Below are positions 7,262 through 15,642 of a stretch of 40,313 nt of DNA, in pieces. Made by a program: the position numbers and the translations under genes. Origin of the DNA: Clostridiales bacterium Firm_14 (GTDB taxonomy: Bacteria; Bacillota; Clostridia; Saccharofermentanales; Saccharofermentanaceae); the NCBI GenBank assembly GCA_001604135.1, contig LVAT01000013.1, positions 324,896-365,208 of the forward strand. Reading direction: 5' to 3'. The stretch's first letter is position 1; each line of letters begins with the position of its first letter. The notes below the pieces were generated by a model, which was given only the letters and a program-made list of their open reading frames with translations, had not been told where the DNA came from and searched no databases.

Positions 7262-8504
7262 AAGTGACTTTTCCTCCCATTACTGTTAATAACGTGTCGC
7301 CGTAGAGCTTCCAGCCGTCGTAAGGAGTGTTCCTGGACTTTGAAAGCATCTTTTCCTTGTCGAATGTGAACTCATTCTCAAGGTCAAAGACTGCGAGATC
7401 CGCATCGTCACCTATGTTCATGCCGCCTCTGCCAAGCTTCAAGATATTGGACGGGCCGTAGCACATAAGGTCAATGAGTCTTTCCATTGAGATCTCACCT
7501 GTCTTAACAAGATAAGTGTACCCCAAAGCGAACGCAGTCTCAAATCCTAATATACCATTCAAAGCGACAGAAAACTCACACACTTTCTCGTCAGCATGAT
7601 GAGGAGCATTGTCAGTTGCGATCGCGTCGATCGTTCCGTCCTTGATTCCTTCGATGATCGCCTCAAGGTGATCACGTGTGCGGAGCGGCGGATGCATCTT
7701 GAAGTTCGTATCGTAAGTCTCGCAGCAATCGTCAGTCAGCGTGAAGTAATGAGGGCATGTCTCGCATGTGACCTTTACTCCCCTTGCCTTAGCGTCTCTG
7801 ATCATACGCACGCCGCCCTTAGTGGATACGTGGCAGATGTGGACAGGGATATTGAGATATTCAGAAAGGATTATGTCTCTTGCGATCATGATATCCTCAG
7901 CTGCCGTGGGGATTCCCCTGATGCCGATCGTTGTGGATACGGTCCCTTCGTTCATAGCCCCTTCCGAAAGGCTCTTGTCTTCACAGTGATTTAATACTGG
8001 AAGATCAAAGTCTGAAGCGTATTCCATGACTTTTCTCATGATGCCTGCGTTCTTGATCGGGTGGCCGTCGTCAGATACTGCGACGATCCCCGCTTCCTTC
8101 ATGAGACCCATCTCTGAGATCAGCTCGCCGTCGATGCCCTTTGTTGCAGCGCCGATCGGATATACTCTGCAGTTGTCAGCTTCCTTGGCCTTCTTCATGA
8201 TGCCGCTGATTACTGCCGCATTGTCTGCTACAGGATTTGTGTTAGGCATCGGGCAGATCGATGTATAGCCGCCCTTTGCAGCAGATGCTGTACCTGTCTT
8301 GATGGTTTCCTTGTACTCGCCGCCGGGTTCTCTTAAGTGGCAGTGCATGTCGACAAGGCCCGGTGTAACGGTAGCGCCCTTAAGGTCGATAACTCTGTCA
8401 GCTTCTGCTTCCGCGAACTCAACCGCGAACTTACCGTCTTCAATGTAGATGTTACTGAGTTTGTCTTCATTGTATTTTTTCGCATTCTTTAAGATTAATT
8501 TCAC
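7245..8504 (-). CDS. pyrC: Dihydroorotase, class I
   Basis: A 419-residue zinc amidohydrolase, the usual length for class I dihydroorotase, which cyclises carbamoyl aspartate to dihydroorotate. The metal-binding HCHLREPGGEYKE starts at residue 54 (His54, His56), and further ligands are expected in LNHCEDKSL and HICHVSTKGG. The catalytic aspartate lies in DAIATDNAPHH. The C-terminus contains GGMNIGDDADLAVFDLE, a composite beta domain typical of amidohydrolases. The start overlaps the pyrB stop by 4 bases (ATGA type), so it is translationally coupled to pyrB. Confidence 0.95.
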   Translation of the reverse strand: MKLILKNAKKYNEDKLSNIYIEDGKFAVEFAEAEADRVIDLKGATVTPGLVDMHCHLREPGGEYKETIKTGTASAAKGGYTSICPMPNTNPVADNAAVISGIMKKAKEADNCRVYPIGAATKGIDGELISEMGLMKEAGIVAVSDDGHPIKNAGIMRKVMEYASDFDLPVLNHCEDKSLSEGAMNEGTVSTTIGIRGIPTAAEDIMIARDIILSEYLNIPVHICHVSTKGGVRMIRDAKARGVKVTCETCPHYFTLTDDCCETYDTNFKMHPPLRTRDHLEAIIEGIKDGTIDAIATDNAPHHADEKVCEFSVALNGILGFETAFALGYTYLVKTGEISMERLIDLMCYGPSNILKLGRGGMNIGDDADLAVFDLENEFTFDKEKMLSKSRNTPYDGWKLYGDTLLTVMGGKVTYEKLC

Positions 8505-9430
8505 AGCTGGTTCCTCCTTGCCATGAGCAGGTATAGCACAGCCATTCTGACTGCTACACCGTTTGTTACCTGTTCATTTATTACCGACTGGTCGCAGTCG
8601 TAAACTGCTGTCGGGAGTTCAACACCATGGTTGCAGGGGCCGGGGTGCATAAGGAATGCATCGGGCTTGGCCAGTGCCAGCATCTCAGGTGTGATTGCAT
8701 AGAATTTTGCGTACTCTGCGATAGAGGGGAACAATGATTTCTGCTGCCTCTCGAGCTGTACTCTGAGGCCCATTACAGCGTCAGCATCCTTGATGCAGTC
8801 TGCAACGGAATCAGCGATCCTGACGCCCATGTTCTCAATGCCAATGGGCATCATGGTCTTAGGTCCGTAGACCGATACGTTTGCGCCGAGCTTCTTTAAG
8901 CCGATCGCGTTGGATCTTACAACTCTTGAGTGATAGATATCGCCGCAGATCGCTATATTCTTGCCCTCGAAAGTATCGAATCTCTCATACATAGTGAGCA
9001 TGTCGAGCAATGCCTGAGTCGGGTGCTCGTTCATGCCGTCGCCTGCGTTTACTACGCTTGCCTTGAGGTAAGGCGCGATGAAGTGCGGCGCACCGGATTG
9101 GTTATGTCTCATGATGATGATGTCCGTACCCATCATGTCTATTGTTCTTGCGGTATCAAGGAGCGATTCGCCCTTGTTAACCGAGCTTCCCGAAGTTGAG
9201 ATGTTAGCCGAAGCCGATCCCATGTATTTCGATGCAAGCTCGAAAGAAAGCCTTGTTCTTGTTGAATTCTCGTAGAAAAGCGTAACTACAGACTTTCCCT
9301 GAAGGTGCGATGTCTTCTTGTTGGCAGACGAAATAACGAGCTTCATTGTTTTCGCTGTATCCAAGATCTCCATAATCTCATCCGCGGTAAGTTGCTTCAT
9401 ACCGAGGAGATCTTTACTCTTAAGTCCCAT
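8501..9430 (-). CDS. pyrB: Aspartate carbamoyltransferase, catalytic chain
   Basis: A 309-residue catalytic chain that condenses carbamoyl phosphate with aspartate. The carbamoyl-phosphate motif ENSTRTR is at residues 54-60, the second phosphate contact is in RHNQSGAPHF, HPTQALLDM lies near residue 136, and the aspartate-binding region has MGLRVQLERQQ and HPGPCNHGVELP. No regulatory chain pyrI is next to it, so regulation is more likely through PyrR at the transcript level. It overlaps pyrR by one base and pyrC by four. Confidence 0.95.
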   Translation of the reverse strand: MGLKSKDLLGMKQLTADEIMEILDTAKTMKLVISSANKKTSHLQGKSVVTLFYENSTRTRLSFELASKYMGSASANISTSGSSVNKGESLLDTARTIDMMGTDIIIMRHNQSGAPHFIAPYLKASVVNAGDGMNEHPTQALLDMLTMYERFDTFEGKNIAICGDIYHSRVVRSNAIGLKKLGANVSVYGPKTMMPIGIENMGVRIADSVADCIKDADAVMGLRVQLERQQKSLFPSIAEYAKFYAITPEMLALAKPDAFLMHPGPCNHGVELPTAVYDCDQSVINEQVTNGVAVRMAVLYLLMARRNQL

Positions 9431-9981
9431 TATCCTTCCTCCTCCTTAAGCAGTATTACTCTGTCCTGGCCGTCGACTTCCTTGACTTCAACGTCGATGT
9501 GCTCAGTGATCGCCGTAGGCACGTTCTTGCCCACATAGTCAGCTCTGAACGGCAGCTGCCTGTGGCCTCTGTCGATCAGTATCGCGAGCTGGATGTTCGC
9601 AGGCCTGCCCATATCAAAAATGTTCTCTATAGCAGCTCTTGTCGTCCTGCCTGTGAAGAGAACATCGTCAACCAAGATTATCTTCTTGTCATTTACATCA
9701 AAGGGAATGTCCGTGCCGTTGACCACGGGGTGAGCCGAGAGCATCGAGAGGTCATCTCTGTAGAAAGTGATATCAAGGATTCCCATAGGAACCTTAACGC
9801 CCTCGATCTCCTCCAAAAGCTTTCTGATCCTTGTTGCAAGAGGCACGCCTCTTTTCTGGATACCGATGATGGCAACGTTTTCCAAGCCGTCGTTATGCTC
9901 GACGATCTCATGCGAGATCCTTATGAGCGCTCTTGACATCGCCGCTTCGTCCATCAGTTCATGACCGGGAATTAAGACCAT
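9430..9981 (-). CDS. pyrR: Pyr operon attenuation regulator / uracil phosphoribosyltransferase
   Basis: A 183-residue PyrR, first gene of the operon. The PRPP loop IILVDDVLFTGRTTRAAI is at residues 101-118 and GIQKRGVPLATRI at 40-52; LIDRGHRQLPFRADYVGKN is the PyrR-typical segment near the C-terminus. PyrR binds UMP and then the nascent leader RNA, stabilising the terminator; it also has weak uracil phosphoribosyltransferase activity. The ATG is preceded by AAGGAG with a seven-base T-rich spacer, which lies inside the attenuator terminator, so pyrR translation itself would be blocked when the terminator forms. Confidence 0.95.
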   Translation of the reverse strand: MVLIPGHELMDEAAMSRALIRISHEIVEHNDGLENVAIIGIQKRGVPLATRIRKLLEEIEGVKVPMGILDITFYRDDLSMLSAHPVVNGTDIPFDVNDKKIILVDDVLFTGRTTRAAIENIFDMGRPANIQLAILIDRGHRQLPFRADYVGKNVPTAITEHIDVEVKEVDGQDRVILLKEEEG

Positions 9982-9982
9982 A

Positions 9983-10060
9983 AAAAAACTCCTTCCGCCT
10001 AATCTAAATGTGGCTATGCGCTTATCCGCTTATGCGCCACCGTCCGGCTAAAGAAGGAAT
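9983..10060 (-). terminator. pyr leader attenuator terminator overlapping the pyrR ribosome site
   Basis: On the minus strand ATTCCTTC (10060-10053) pairs with GAAGGAGT (9995-9988), followed by seven T residues up to the pyrR ATG. An inner GTGGC/GCCAC stem (10040-10036 with 10014-10010) sits in its loop. The 3' arm contains the Shine-Dalgarno AAGGAG. Upstream, GTCCGGC (10110-10104) can instead pair with GCCGGAC (10048-10042), and CCGTAAGTG (10099-10091) with CATTTACGG (10069-10061); together these form a competing antiterminator. The structures are drawn by eye. Confidence 0.72.
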
Positions 10061-10091
10061 CCGTAAATGCAATTATATGTTGTTTACAGCC

Positions 10092-10113
10092 ACTTACGGC
10101 CTCGCCGGACCGT
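10092..10113 (-). promoter_or_regulatory. pyrR box: PyrR-binding loop in the leader RNA
   Basis: The minus-strand leader reads TCCGGCGAGGCCGTAAG, close to the conserved PyrR-binding loop of Bacillus-type pyr leaders (TCC-N-G-N-GAGGC then AAG). It lies just upstream of the antiterminator/terminator pair and about 110 bases before pyrR, the expected place. Confidence 0.75.
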
Positions 10114-10133
10114 TTAAAGTTTTGCTGTAATGA

Positions 10134-10162
10134 ATTCTATATTTAATGGTCCGGAAATGCAA
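10134..10162 (-). promoter_or_regulatory. Promoter of the pyr operon
   Basis: On the minus strand TTGCAT (10162-10157) and TAGAAT (10139-10134) are separated by exactly 17 bases. Transcription would start near 10127, giving a leader of about 145 bases that carries the PyrR site and attenuator. Confidence 0.7.
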
Positions 10163-10282
10163 GGAAGATTCTTGGGAAAAATGGGTATTTATCGAGATGG
10201 TGGGGTAAGGCTGGCCTTTTTTGGAGAGGTCCGCTTCTGCGGATTATCGAAATACTCCTCTGGCAGCCCCTAACAAAGGGAA

Positions 10283-10479
10283 TGTATCTCAAAACTCAAG
10301 CAAAGGCCCGCTTGAGATACAGGAAGCGAGCAATATGTATCTCAAAACCACCTTTGGCGGTCTAAGGAGATACAATTTAATCAGCACTGTGTCTCAAAGC
10401 TCTCATTTCGGGCACATTAAGATACATTTCAATGAAGAACTGTATCTCAAATTATCAACTTAACCGCAATTAAGATACA
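10283..10479. repeat. Array of four 39-bp palindromic units at 52-53 bp spacing
   Basis: Units at 10283-10321, 10336-10374, 10388-10426 and 10441-10479 each start TGTATCTCAA (or TGTGTCTCAA) and end with its approximate reverse complement TTGAGATACA or TTAAGATACA. All four are 39 bases long, with spacers of 14, 13 and 14 bases. The arms are conserved, while the 19-base loops and the spacers differ. The array sits between the pyr promoter and the promoter of the plus-strand membrane genes. An 80-codon frame across it is not a believable gene. The rest of 9982-10631 holds only the regulatory sites listed. Confidence 0.85.
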
Positions 10480-10514
10480 TCACGGTATTCCGTGAAGAAT
10501 CAAGCACCAGGAAT

Positions 10515-10543
10515 TTGACTAAGACAACCAATTTACGTACTAT
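10515..10543 (+). promoter_or_regulatory. Promoter of the two small membrane-protein genes
   Basis: TTGACT (10515-10520) and TACTAT (10538-10543) are 17 bases apart. The leader of about 80 bases contains a small hairpin GCCGG/CCGGC at 10567-10583. The -35 box is 36 bases downstream of the palindromic array. Confidence 0.65.
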
Positions 10544-10631
10544 GACCTTAAGGAAACAACATCAAGGCCGGCATACAACCGGCAATTTGAAGATATGTCA
10601 GTCGATCGCGCATTTCATGTGAGGTGTCGAA

Positions 10632-10952
10632 ATGGAAAATAAGTCTTCAGCAAACAGATTATCGTTGATTGGAATGATAATGGGGATCTTAAGCGCTGCC
10701 TATGGCGCCGTAATGTACCTGTTCGTCTGGCCGATAATGCTGAGCCCTTATAACGGCCCGACAAAAGCGGTCATAGCAGTTGCGGCAGGCATCATCGTCA
10801 GCATTGTTGCGTTGGTTATATCTAAGACCGCGCAGAAAAACGGAGCCAATTCCAAGACTTTTCAAGCAGGCATAGGCACAAGTACAGGCGGGATCATAGT
10901 CTGCGCTGCGCTGATGGCCATTGTGCTTGCCTATATAAATTTCGTTTTATAA
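10632..10952 (+). CDS. Small three-helix membrane protein
   Basis: A 106-residue hydrophobic protein of unrecognised family. Hydrophobic segments lie at about residues 10-32, 43-63 and 82-104, joined by short loops; the polar link KTAQKNGANSKTF at about 65-77 is likely cytoplasmic. The N-terminus MENKSSANR is polar with no signal peptide, suggesting an integral membrane protein of the DUF4190/DUF6142-like small type, although I cannot name a family. GAGGTG lies 7 bases before the ATG. It shares a promoter with the next gene, which starts 34 bases downstream. Confidence 0.7.
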   Translation: MENKSSANRLSLIGMIMGILSAAYGAVMYLFVWPIMLSPYNGPTKAVIAVAAGIIVSIVALVISKTAQKNGANSKTFQAGIGTSTGGIIVCAALMAIVLAYINFVL

Positions 10953-10986
10953 CAAAAGCCACAGCGTAGAAGAAAGGTTTAACACT

Positions 10987-11331
10987 ATGGACAATAAAGA
11001 AAAAACTCAGGAAAAGCGCAAGACATTTATAAACTTCTACTGGCCATACCTGGTCGTTGTGTTCGGACCTATAGTGCTTTATCTGATATTTGCGCTCATC
11101 TATTCATTGGTAACTCAGAACTTTTTCTTATTCCATCCGGCTGTTTATGGGACAGTGTTCGCCCTTGTGGTGCTCTTCTTCGTGATAAGGCTCGGATACT
11201 TCGGATTCGTTGTAGCGGCACTGATCTTCTCGATACCTATACTGATCCTGCTGTTCGGTGCCGTCATATCTTTCAAGAAGGCGAAAAAAGCAAAGGCAAT
11301 AGCAATGATAAATAACGAGGGCGAAGCTTAA
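10987..11331 (+). CDS. Small membrane protein
   Basis: A 114-residue protein with a charged N-terminus (MDNKEKTQEKRK), then hydrophobic segments at about residues 19-41, 50-66 and 71-92, and a lysine-rich KKAKKAKA tail. No known family is recognised. GAAAGG is 9 bases before the ATG. It is probably in an operon with the preceding small membrane gene and ends in a hairpin that overlaps its stop codon. The pair has no visible enzymatic motif; a role in the envelope is only a guess. Confidence 0.7.
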   Translation: MDNKEKTQEKRKTFINFYWPYLVVVFGPIVLYLIFALIYSLVTQNFFLFHPAVYGTVFALVVLFFVIRLGYFGFVVAALIFSIPILILLFGAVISFKKAKKAKAIAMINNEGEA

Positions 11332-11348
11332 GTGCTCCGCCCTTTGAT
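11319..11348 (+). terminator. Terminator overlapping the stop codon of the small membrane gene
   Basis: GGGCG-A-AGC pairs with GCT-C-CGCCC around the stop codon (stem arms 11319-11327 and 11334-11342), followed by TTTGATTTTG. The T-run is interrupted, so strength is uncertain. Confidence 0.6.
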
Positions 11349-11376
11349 TTTGTCATTTAAATTCAACTCTAAGAAT

Positions 11377-11772
11377 TTATCTCTTCAAATAAACTATGTC
11401 GCTACCGTTTAAGCTTCTGATCGTAAGCTGTTCGTCTGTAAGACTGTAGGAATACGTGTAGCAAGTTTTGCCGTAGGTTCCGTCATCAGGATAAAACATT
11501 ATGCGGCCGTTTTTGTCGTCGATCTCGAAAGTGCCGTCTTCGACCGGCGCGTTGCTGGAGAAGCCGACGTGATCATAGCTGCTGATCCTGTTGTATTTGC
11601 CGTTCTTGGAGAACTCGACTTCGCCGAATTCGTCCTTGAGCTCTGAATAGCCGGAATTGTAGCTGGACTGCTTCCACTTGCCGAGGATCTTATCTTTGTC
11701 ACCGCAGCCGGTAAAGCCCAAAAGAACACAGAAAAGCAATAAGACAGATAATGCCTTTACACCCTTTCGCAT
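11377..11772 (-). CDS. Lipoprotein with a small lipocalin-like C-terminal domain
   Basis: About 131 residues. The start is set at 11772 because GGGAGG lies 7 bases upstream and the N-terminus then reads as a clean signal peptide MRKGVKALS, a hydrophobic core and the lipobox GFTGC with Cys23; the longer frame would add 14 unlikely residues. The mature part has ILGKWKQSS, SKNGKYNRIS, EIDDKNGRIMFYPDDG and ends in LTIRSLNGSDIVYLKR, a repeating beta-strand pattern also seen in the lipoprotein gene at 15643. Such patterns (GxW, then xxDGxY, then a strand ending in Arg) occur in small extracellular calycin-like domains. It follows the zinc-ribbon genes after 109 bases and has its own likely -10 box. 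The function is unknown. Confidence 0.75.
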   Translation of the reverse strand: MRKGVKALSVLLLFCVLLGFTGCGDKDKILGKWKQSSYNSGYSELKDEFGEVEFSKNGKYNRISSYDHVGFSSNAPVEDGTFEIDDKNGRIMFYPDDGTYGKTCYTYSYSLTDEQLTIRSLNGSDIVYLKR

Positions 11773-11840
11773 ATTTATACCTCCCAAATACCCAAAACAA
11801 AGCACCTTACTCAATGGGCAAAAATCACCCGATCATTTGC

Positions 11841-11846
11841 ATTATA
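11841..11846 (-). promoter_or_regulatory. Extended -10 promoter for the lipoprotein gene
   Basis: The minus strand carries TGTTATAAT, an extended -10 (TG-N-TATAAT), 69 bases before the lipoprotein ATG. No clear -35 box is seen, which extended -10 promoters may not need. Confidence 0.5.
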
Positions 11847-11881
11847 ACAAAGAATTTACATTCGTTTATTACGTTCTCAAA

Positions 11882-13732
11882 TCAGTTTTCTTTTTTCCCG
11901 AAGAACAGCTTCGTGTCCAGCTCGATAAGCTTCTTATGAAGCGAATTGAATTGGGACTTGTAACGCTTATCGTCCGACTCAAGTCTGTTTGCTTTCTTCT
12001 GGAAAGCTTCCCATTCATACGAATCTTCCTGCGAGTTCATGCGAAGTCTGACTTCATTCTCGGTCTTGAACTTGGACAGATTTAGCTTAAACGTCGAATA
12101 AGCGCTGAGCAGATTTACAAACTTATCCCAAATCTCGAAATATTCTTTAAATTCACCCTCTGATCTTGCTTTCGCATCCAAGATGACCAAATCCACTTTA
12201 TCCTTCAGCTCCGGATCAAACGGGTCGGCAGGATCGATAAGGTCAATGGAGATCCAATTGCCGCTTCTGATAATTTTCATTCTGAACGAGAACATGCTGA
12301 AGGGTTCATCAGCAGGGTTCGCTTCAGCATCACCGTTAATCCGCGCCATGATCTTAATGTCCTCATTGTGGAACTCTCTGTGAAGCCGCTCAAAATCTTT
12401 GGTAATTCTGTCCTTAGACCGGATCAGCTCCTCATCATCGGCATTATCCTTCAGCTTCATGCTGATCTCATTGTAATCCTCAGCCTTGCCGGTCATGACC
12501 TTCATCATCGCGAAATATTCGCGGTCAGCATCTTCGGTATTCATGATCGCGTCATTAATAGCCTTCTCTACGCTGTTCCAATCGACATTATTAAGCTTGT
12601 CATTTAAACTGATCTCGACAAAGCTTGTCCATTTTCCGGCGCAGAGCACAAGTCCCCTTAATGCTTCGATGTTTGCCGGATTATCGGCTAATATCTTCGA
12701 AAACCACTTTTCTGCCTGATCAAACTCCCTGTTCTTAAGAAGCACTTTCGCTTTGCTCCTGTCGTTTCCGACAAACAGCTCATAATCGTAAGAAGCGCCG
12801 CAATGAGCACAAACATAAAGGCGGCGGATTTTATCGAGTTCAAGTTCAGCTCCGCAAGTCTTACAGATGAGATCAGTCTGTTCTTCCTCTTTCTTATCTT
12901 CTGCTTCAGGAACATCGAAAACTGATTCCGGCTTTAGATCTCTGAGCATCCTGTGAGCTTTTTTATATTCATGTTCCAGCCGCTTGACACCTGTCTCGAG
13001 CTTATCCGAACGCTCATTCATCTCATGGTAAGGAGTCAGTTCAGCCTGTGTCTCCGGAGTCCCTTCTTCACGTTCCCTGTCGTTGATCACGCCGGCAATC
13101 CCAAATATGATCAGCGGCATGAATATCCAGAATGCGATTATAAAAGGAACCGGCGGCGAATCCATATATTGTCTCGATAAAAAGTGTATTGCCGGTCCGA
13201 TAATAAGCCAATGAATACCGGCATAAACCCACAGACCGGTCTTCATATCTCTTGCTTTCAGAACATCTATCATGCCCCTAGTGGCATTATTTCTCAGCTC
13301 ACCGCTCTTCCGGTTCATTCCAATGATCTTAAGATTGATGTTATACATCTCCAAAAGCTTTGAAAAATAAGGTGCACCGGCTCCCTTAATGTATCTGGGG
13401 TCTGCGGTTAAGAGCTTAACAAGCTGGGTGTTGAATCTCTTAGGGCTGTCAATATCATCCAAAGATTTCAGGCCGCCAAGCGCACAGGCATAGCCATATT
13501 GGAATTCGAACTCATCCGGCATTTTGGATAAGAGGTATTGGTATTTCTCTCTGGCCTGCTTAAAGTCTCCTTTATCAAGCAAATCGTTAGCCTGAGCAGA
13601 GAGCTCTTCACCATGGAAAGTCACGGTGTCAAAATGACTGCCGCAGAACGGACAATCGAGAGTGTCCTGATTTCTGTCGACATCAAGAAAACTTCCGCAC
13701 TTGGGACATGAATAACACTTAAGCTTCGCCAT
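11882..13732 (-). CDS. Zinc-ribbon membrane protein with TPR-like repeats (paralog 2)
   Basis: A 616-residue protein. An N-terminal zinc ribbon has CPKC (residues 9-12) and CPFC (27-30), followed by a TPR-like helical region with QAREKYQYLLSKMPDEFEFQYGYA. Two membrane-spanning segments lie around residues 167-220 (GLWVYAGIHWLIIGPAIHF and a second hydrophobic stretch to GVI). A charged linker leads to a second zinc ribbon (CKTCGAEL and CAHCGASY), another TPR-like stretch (FDQAEKWFSKILADNPANIEALRG), and a long helical C-terminus. The protein next door at 13719-15617 has the same order, so they are tandem duplicates. The start overlaps the previous gene by 14 bases, with GGAGGAG before the ATG. 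No enzymatic motif is found; a scaffold or secretion-linked role is possible but not shown. Confidence 0.75.
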   Translation of the reverse strand: MAKLKCYSCPKCGSFLDVDRNQDTLDCPFCGSHFDTVTFHGEELSAQANDLLDKGDFKQAREKYQYLLSKMPDEFEFQYGYACALGGLKSLDDIDSPKRFNTQLVKLLTADPRYIKGAGAPYFSKLLEMYNINLKIIGMNRKSGELRNNATRGMIDVLKARDMKTGLWVYAGIHWLIIGPAIHFLSRQYMDSPPVPFIIAFWIFMPLIIFGIAGVINDREREEGTPETQAELTPYHEMNERSDKLETGVKRLEHEYKKAHRMLRDLKPESVFDVPEAEDKKEEEQTDLICKTCGAELELDKIRRLYVCAHCGASYDYELFVGNDRSKAKVLLKNREFDQAEKWFSKILADNPANIEALRGLVLCAGKWTSFVEISLNDKLNNVDWNSVEKAINDAIMNTEDADREYFAMMKVMTGKAEDYNEISMKLKDNADDEELIRSKDRITKDFERLHREFHNEDIKIMARINGDAEANPADEPFSMFSFRMKIIRSGNWISIDLIDPADPFDPELKDKVDLVILDAKARSEGEFKEYFEIWDKFVNLLSAYSTFKLNLSKFKTENEVRLRMNSQEDSYEWEAFQKKANRLESDDKRYKSQFNSLHKKLIELDTKLFFGKKEN

Positions 13733-15617
13733 TTACCGGCTCCTCCTGAAAATCATCACCTTTCTCAAAGAACAATTTCTTGTCCATCTCAACAAGTTCG
13801 TTATGAATATCGTCGAACCGCTTTTTGCGGCCTTTAGCTTCCCCGTCGTATTTACTGATAGTCTCCTTAAGAACAGTCAAGTCATCAGTGTGATTCTTCA
13901 GAGCAAACTCTTCATCCTTTGCCTTGAGCTGCTTATGCTTCATCACGAAAAGCGAATACGATACGAACTCATCAATGAACCTGCCCCAAAGGTTGAAATA
14001 ATCGTAGTATTCGTCCTTTGAAACGTCCTTGGCTTCATCGATCAGAGTCATTAAGCTGTATTTAACGCCGGGTGCGAAAACCACATCAGGATCAGCCGCC
14101 TCGATACTCTCCCACGAAGTACCGGAGATAATGCGCAGGCGGTAAGCGAGCATCTTGTCAGCCGCATATGCCAGGTCATTGGAAATGGCAATACGGTGCT
14201 TCTTATCCTTTTCGATGAAGTCACGGTAGATACGATTGTATTCTTCGACAAGCCCGTCCCTTTTCCGGATCAACGCCGGAAGCTCGGCATTGTCGCCGTC
14301 ACCCTCCATCTGAAGGCACGTATCAAAGTATTCCTTTGCATTATCGAGCAGGCCCTTAAGTTCCAGAAAATAAGACTTATTGAAATCATTGGAGTTTTCC
14401 AGAGCGAATCCTAACGTCTCTTTAACGCCGTCCCAGTCAACCTGCTCAAGCTTGTCGTTAAGCTTGACCTGAAGGAAACCGAGCCACTTGCCGGCACAGA
14501 GAATACGGCCCCTGTTGGCATCGAAACTGCCCGGCTCGTTCTCAAGGCACTTGGAAAACCACTTGTCGGCCATCGCAAATTCGCGGTTCTTAAGGTGGGT
14601 ATTAGCCTTGGTGATATCGTCGCCTATGAACGTCGAATAATCGTAACTGACGCCGCAGTGACTGCAGATATAGAGCTTGCGCTCCTTATCGTTTGTCAGC
14701 TCCGCGCCGCACTTCTTGCAGATGACTGCTCTCTTCGGATCTGCGGTAACTTCGCTCTTCTTAGGATCTCTGTTAACGGGCACAGGATCTAAGAATCCTG
14801 AAGCCTTAGGCTTAAGCCCGGGGAGTTCTTTATAATAATGCGAATACATCTTCTCGAGCTTGTCTATCTCGTCACTAAGCGTATCTGCGCGTTTCTTCAT
14901 GTCGTTGTAAGGCGCAATTCTTGCAGCATATTCTTCAGATTTCTTCCCCTGCTTAAATATGTTAATGGAATAATTGACAATGATCAGCACGATTGGGAAC
15001 AGGATATAGAATAGTAAAATTAATGTGCCCCAGGCTTTACCCAAATCGAACTTGTCACCAATGCTTATGAGGATAACTGCGCCGATAAAATAATGCATGG
15101 CAGCATATATTCCGATTCCTGCACCGATAACTCCCTGTTCTCTCTTGATCTCCAAAATGCCGTTCTCTGCTTCAGTTACCAGTTTCTTGTGTAATATCTT
15201 CTTCTCTAAGACCTCATTTGCTGTGTTGAACATCTCCAGAAGCTTTGCAAAATAAGCCGCTGCAGACCCCACCTGAAATCTCGGGTCGTTCTTAAAGAGA
15301 CTTACCAGTTTGCCGTTCATGCTTTTCGGGAATTCGAAATCATCAAGAGTATCGACTTCTCCCACGGAACATGCATAGCCATAGAGAAATTCAAACTCAT
15401 TTGGCTTCTTCGACAGCAGATACTCGTACTTCTCTCGCGCTTTCTTAAATTCTTTCCTGCGCATTAACTCAGCTGCCTGATCAAGCAGCTCCTTGCCGTG
15501 GAAATCTGCGACATCAAAAACGCTGCCGCAGAATGGACATTCGAACATGTCCTGATCTCTGTCGACATCAAGGTAGCTTCCGCACTTAGGACATGAATAA
15601 CTTTTAAGATTTGCCAC
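13719..15617 (-). CDS. Zinc-ribbon membrane protein with TPR-like repeats (paralog 1)
   Basis: A 632-residue paralog of the downstream protein. The N-terminal ribbon CPKCGSYLDVD plus CPFCGSVFD matches position for position; next come EFKKAREKYEYLLSKKPNEF and a two-helix membrane region around residues 163-210 (IGAGIGIYAAMHYFIGAV and GTLILLFYILFPIVLII). A second ribbon reads CKKCGAEL and CSHCGVSYDYS, with FAMADKWFSKCLENEP after it. It starts with GTG at 15617 following a GGGGG run, 25 bases after the lipoprotein gene stop, so the two are in one operon. The soluble parts on both sides of the hairpin are large, so most of the protein is probably cytoplasmic, with the ribbons coordinating zinc. 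The function is unknown. Confidence 0.75.
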   Translation of the reverse strand: MANLKSYSCPKCGSYLDVDRDQDMFECPFCGSVFDVADFHGKELLDQAAELMRRKEFKKAREKYEYLLSKKPNEFEFLYGYACSVGEVDTLDDFEFPKSMNGKLVSLFKNDPRFQVGSAAAYFAKLLEMFNTANEVLEKKILHKKLVTEAENGILEIKREQGVIGAGIGIYAAMHYFIGAVILISIGDKFDLGKAWGTLILLFYILFPIVLIIVNYSINIFKQGKKSEEYAARIAPYNDMKKRADTLSDEIDKLEKMYSHYYKELPGLKPKASGFLDPVPVNRDPKKSEVTADPKRAVICKKCGAELTNDKERKLYICSHCGVSYDYSTFIGDDITKANTHLKNREFAMADKWFSKCLENEPGSFDANRGRILCAGKWLGFLQVKLNDKLEQVDWDGVKETLGFALENSNDFNKSYFLELKGLLDNAKEYFDTCLQMEGDGDNAELPALIRKRDGLVEEYNRIYRDFIEKDKKHRIAISNDLAYAADKMLAYRLRIISGTSWESIEAADPDVVFAPGVKYSLMTLIDEAKDVSKDEYYDYFNLWGRFIDEFVSYSLFVMKHKQLKAKDEEFALKNHTDDLTVLKETISKYDGEAKGRKKRFDDIHNELVEMDKKLFFEKGDDFQEEPVNGEA

Positions 15618-15642
15618 TTACAACCCCCACCCAAAGATCGCT

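Noticed and set aside
10221-10463. 80-codon frame through the palindromic array
   Set aside because: The 52-53 base repeat is not a multiple of three, so the peptide does not repeat; no ribosome site.
10283-10479. CRISPR array
   Set aside because: The constant parts are short palindrome arms; the loops and spacers vary but the unit number is only four and no cas gene is present.
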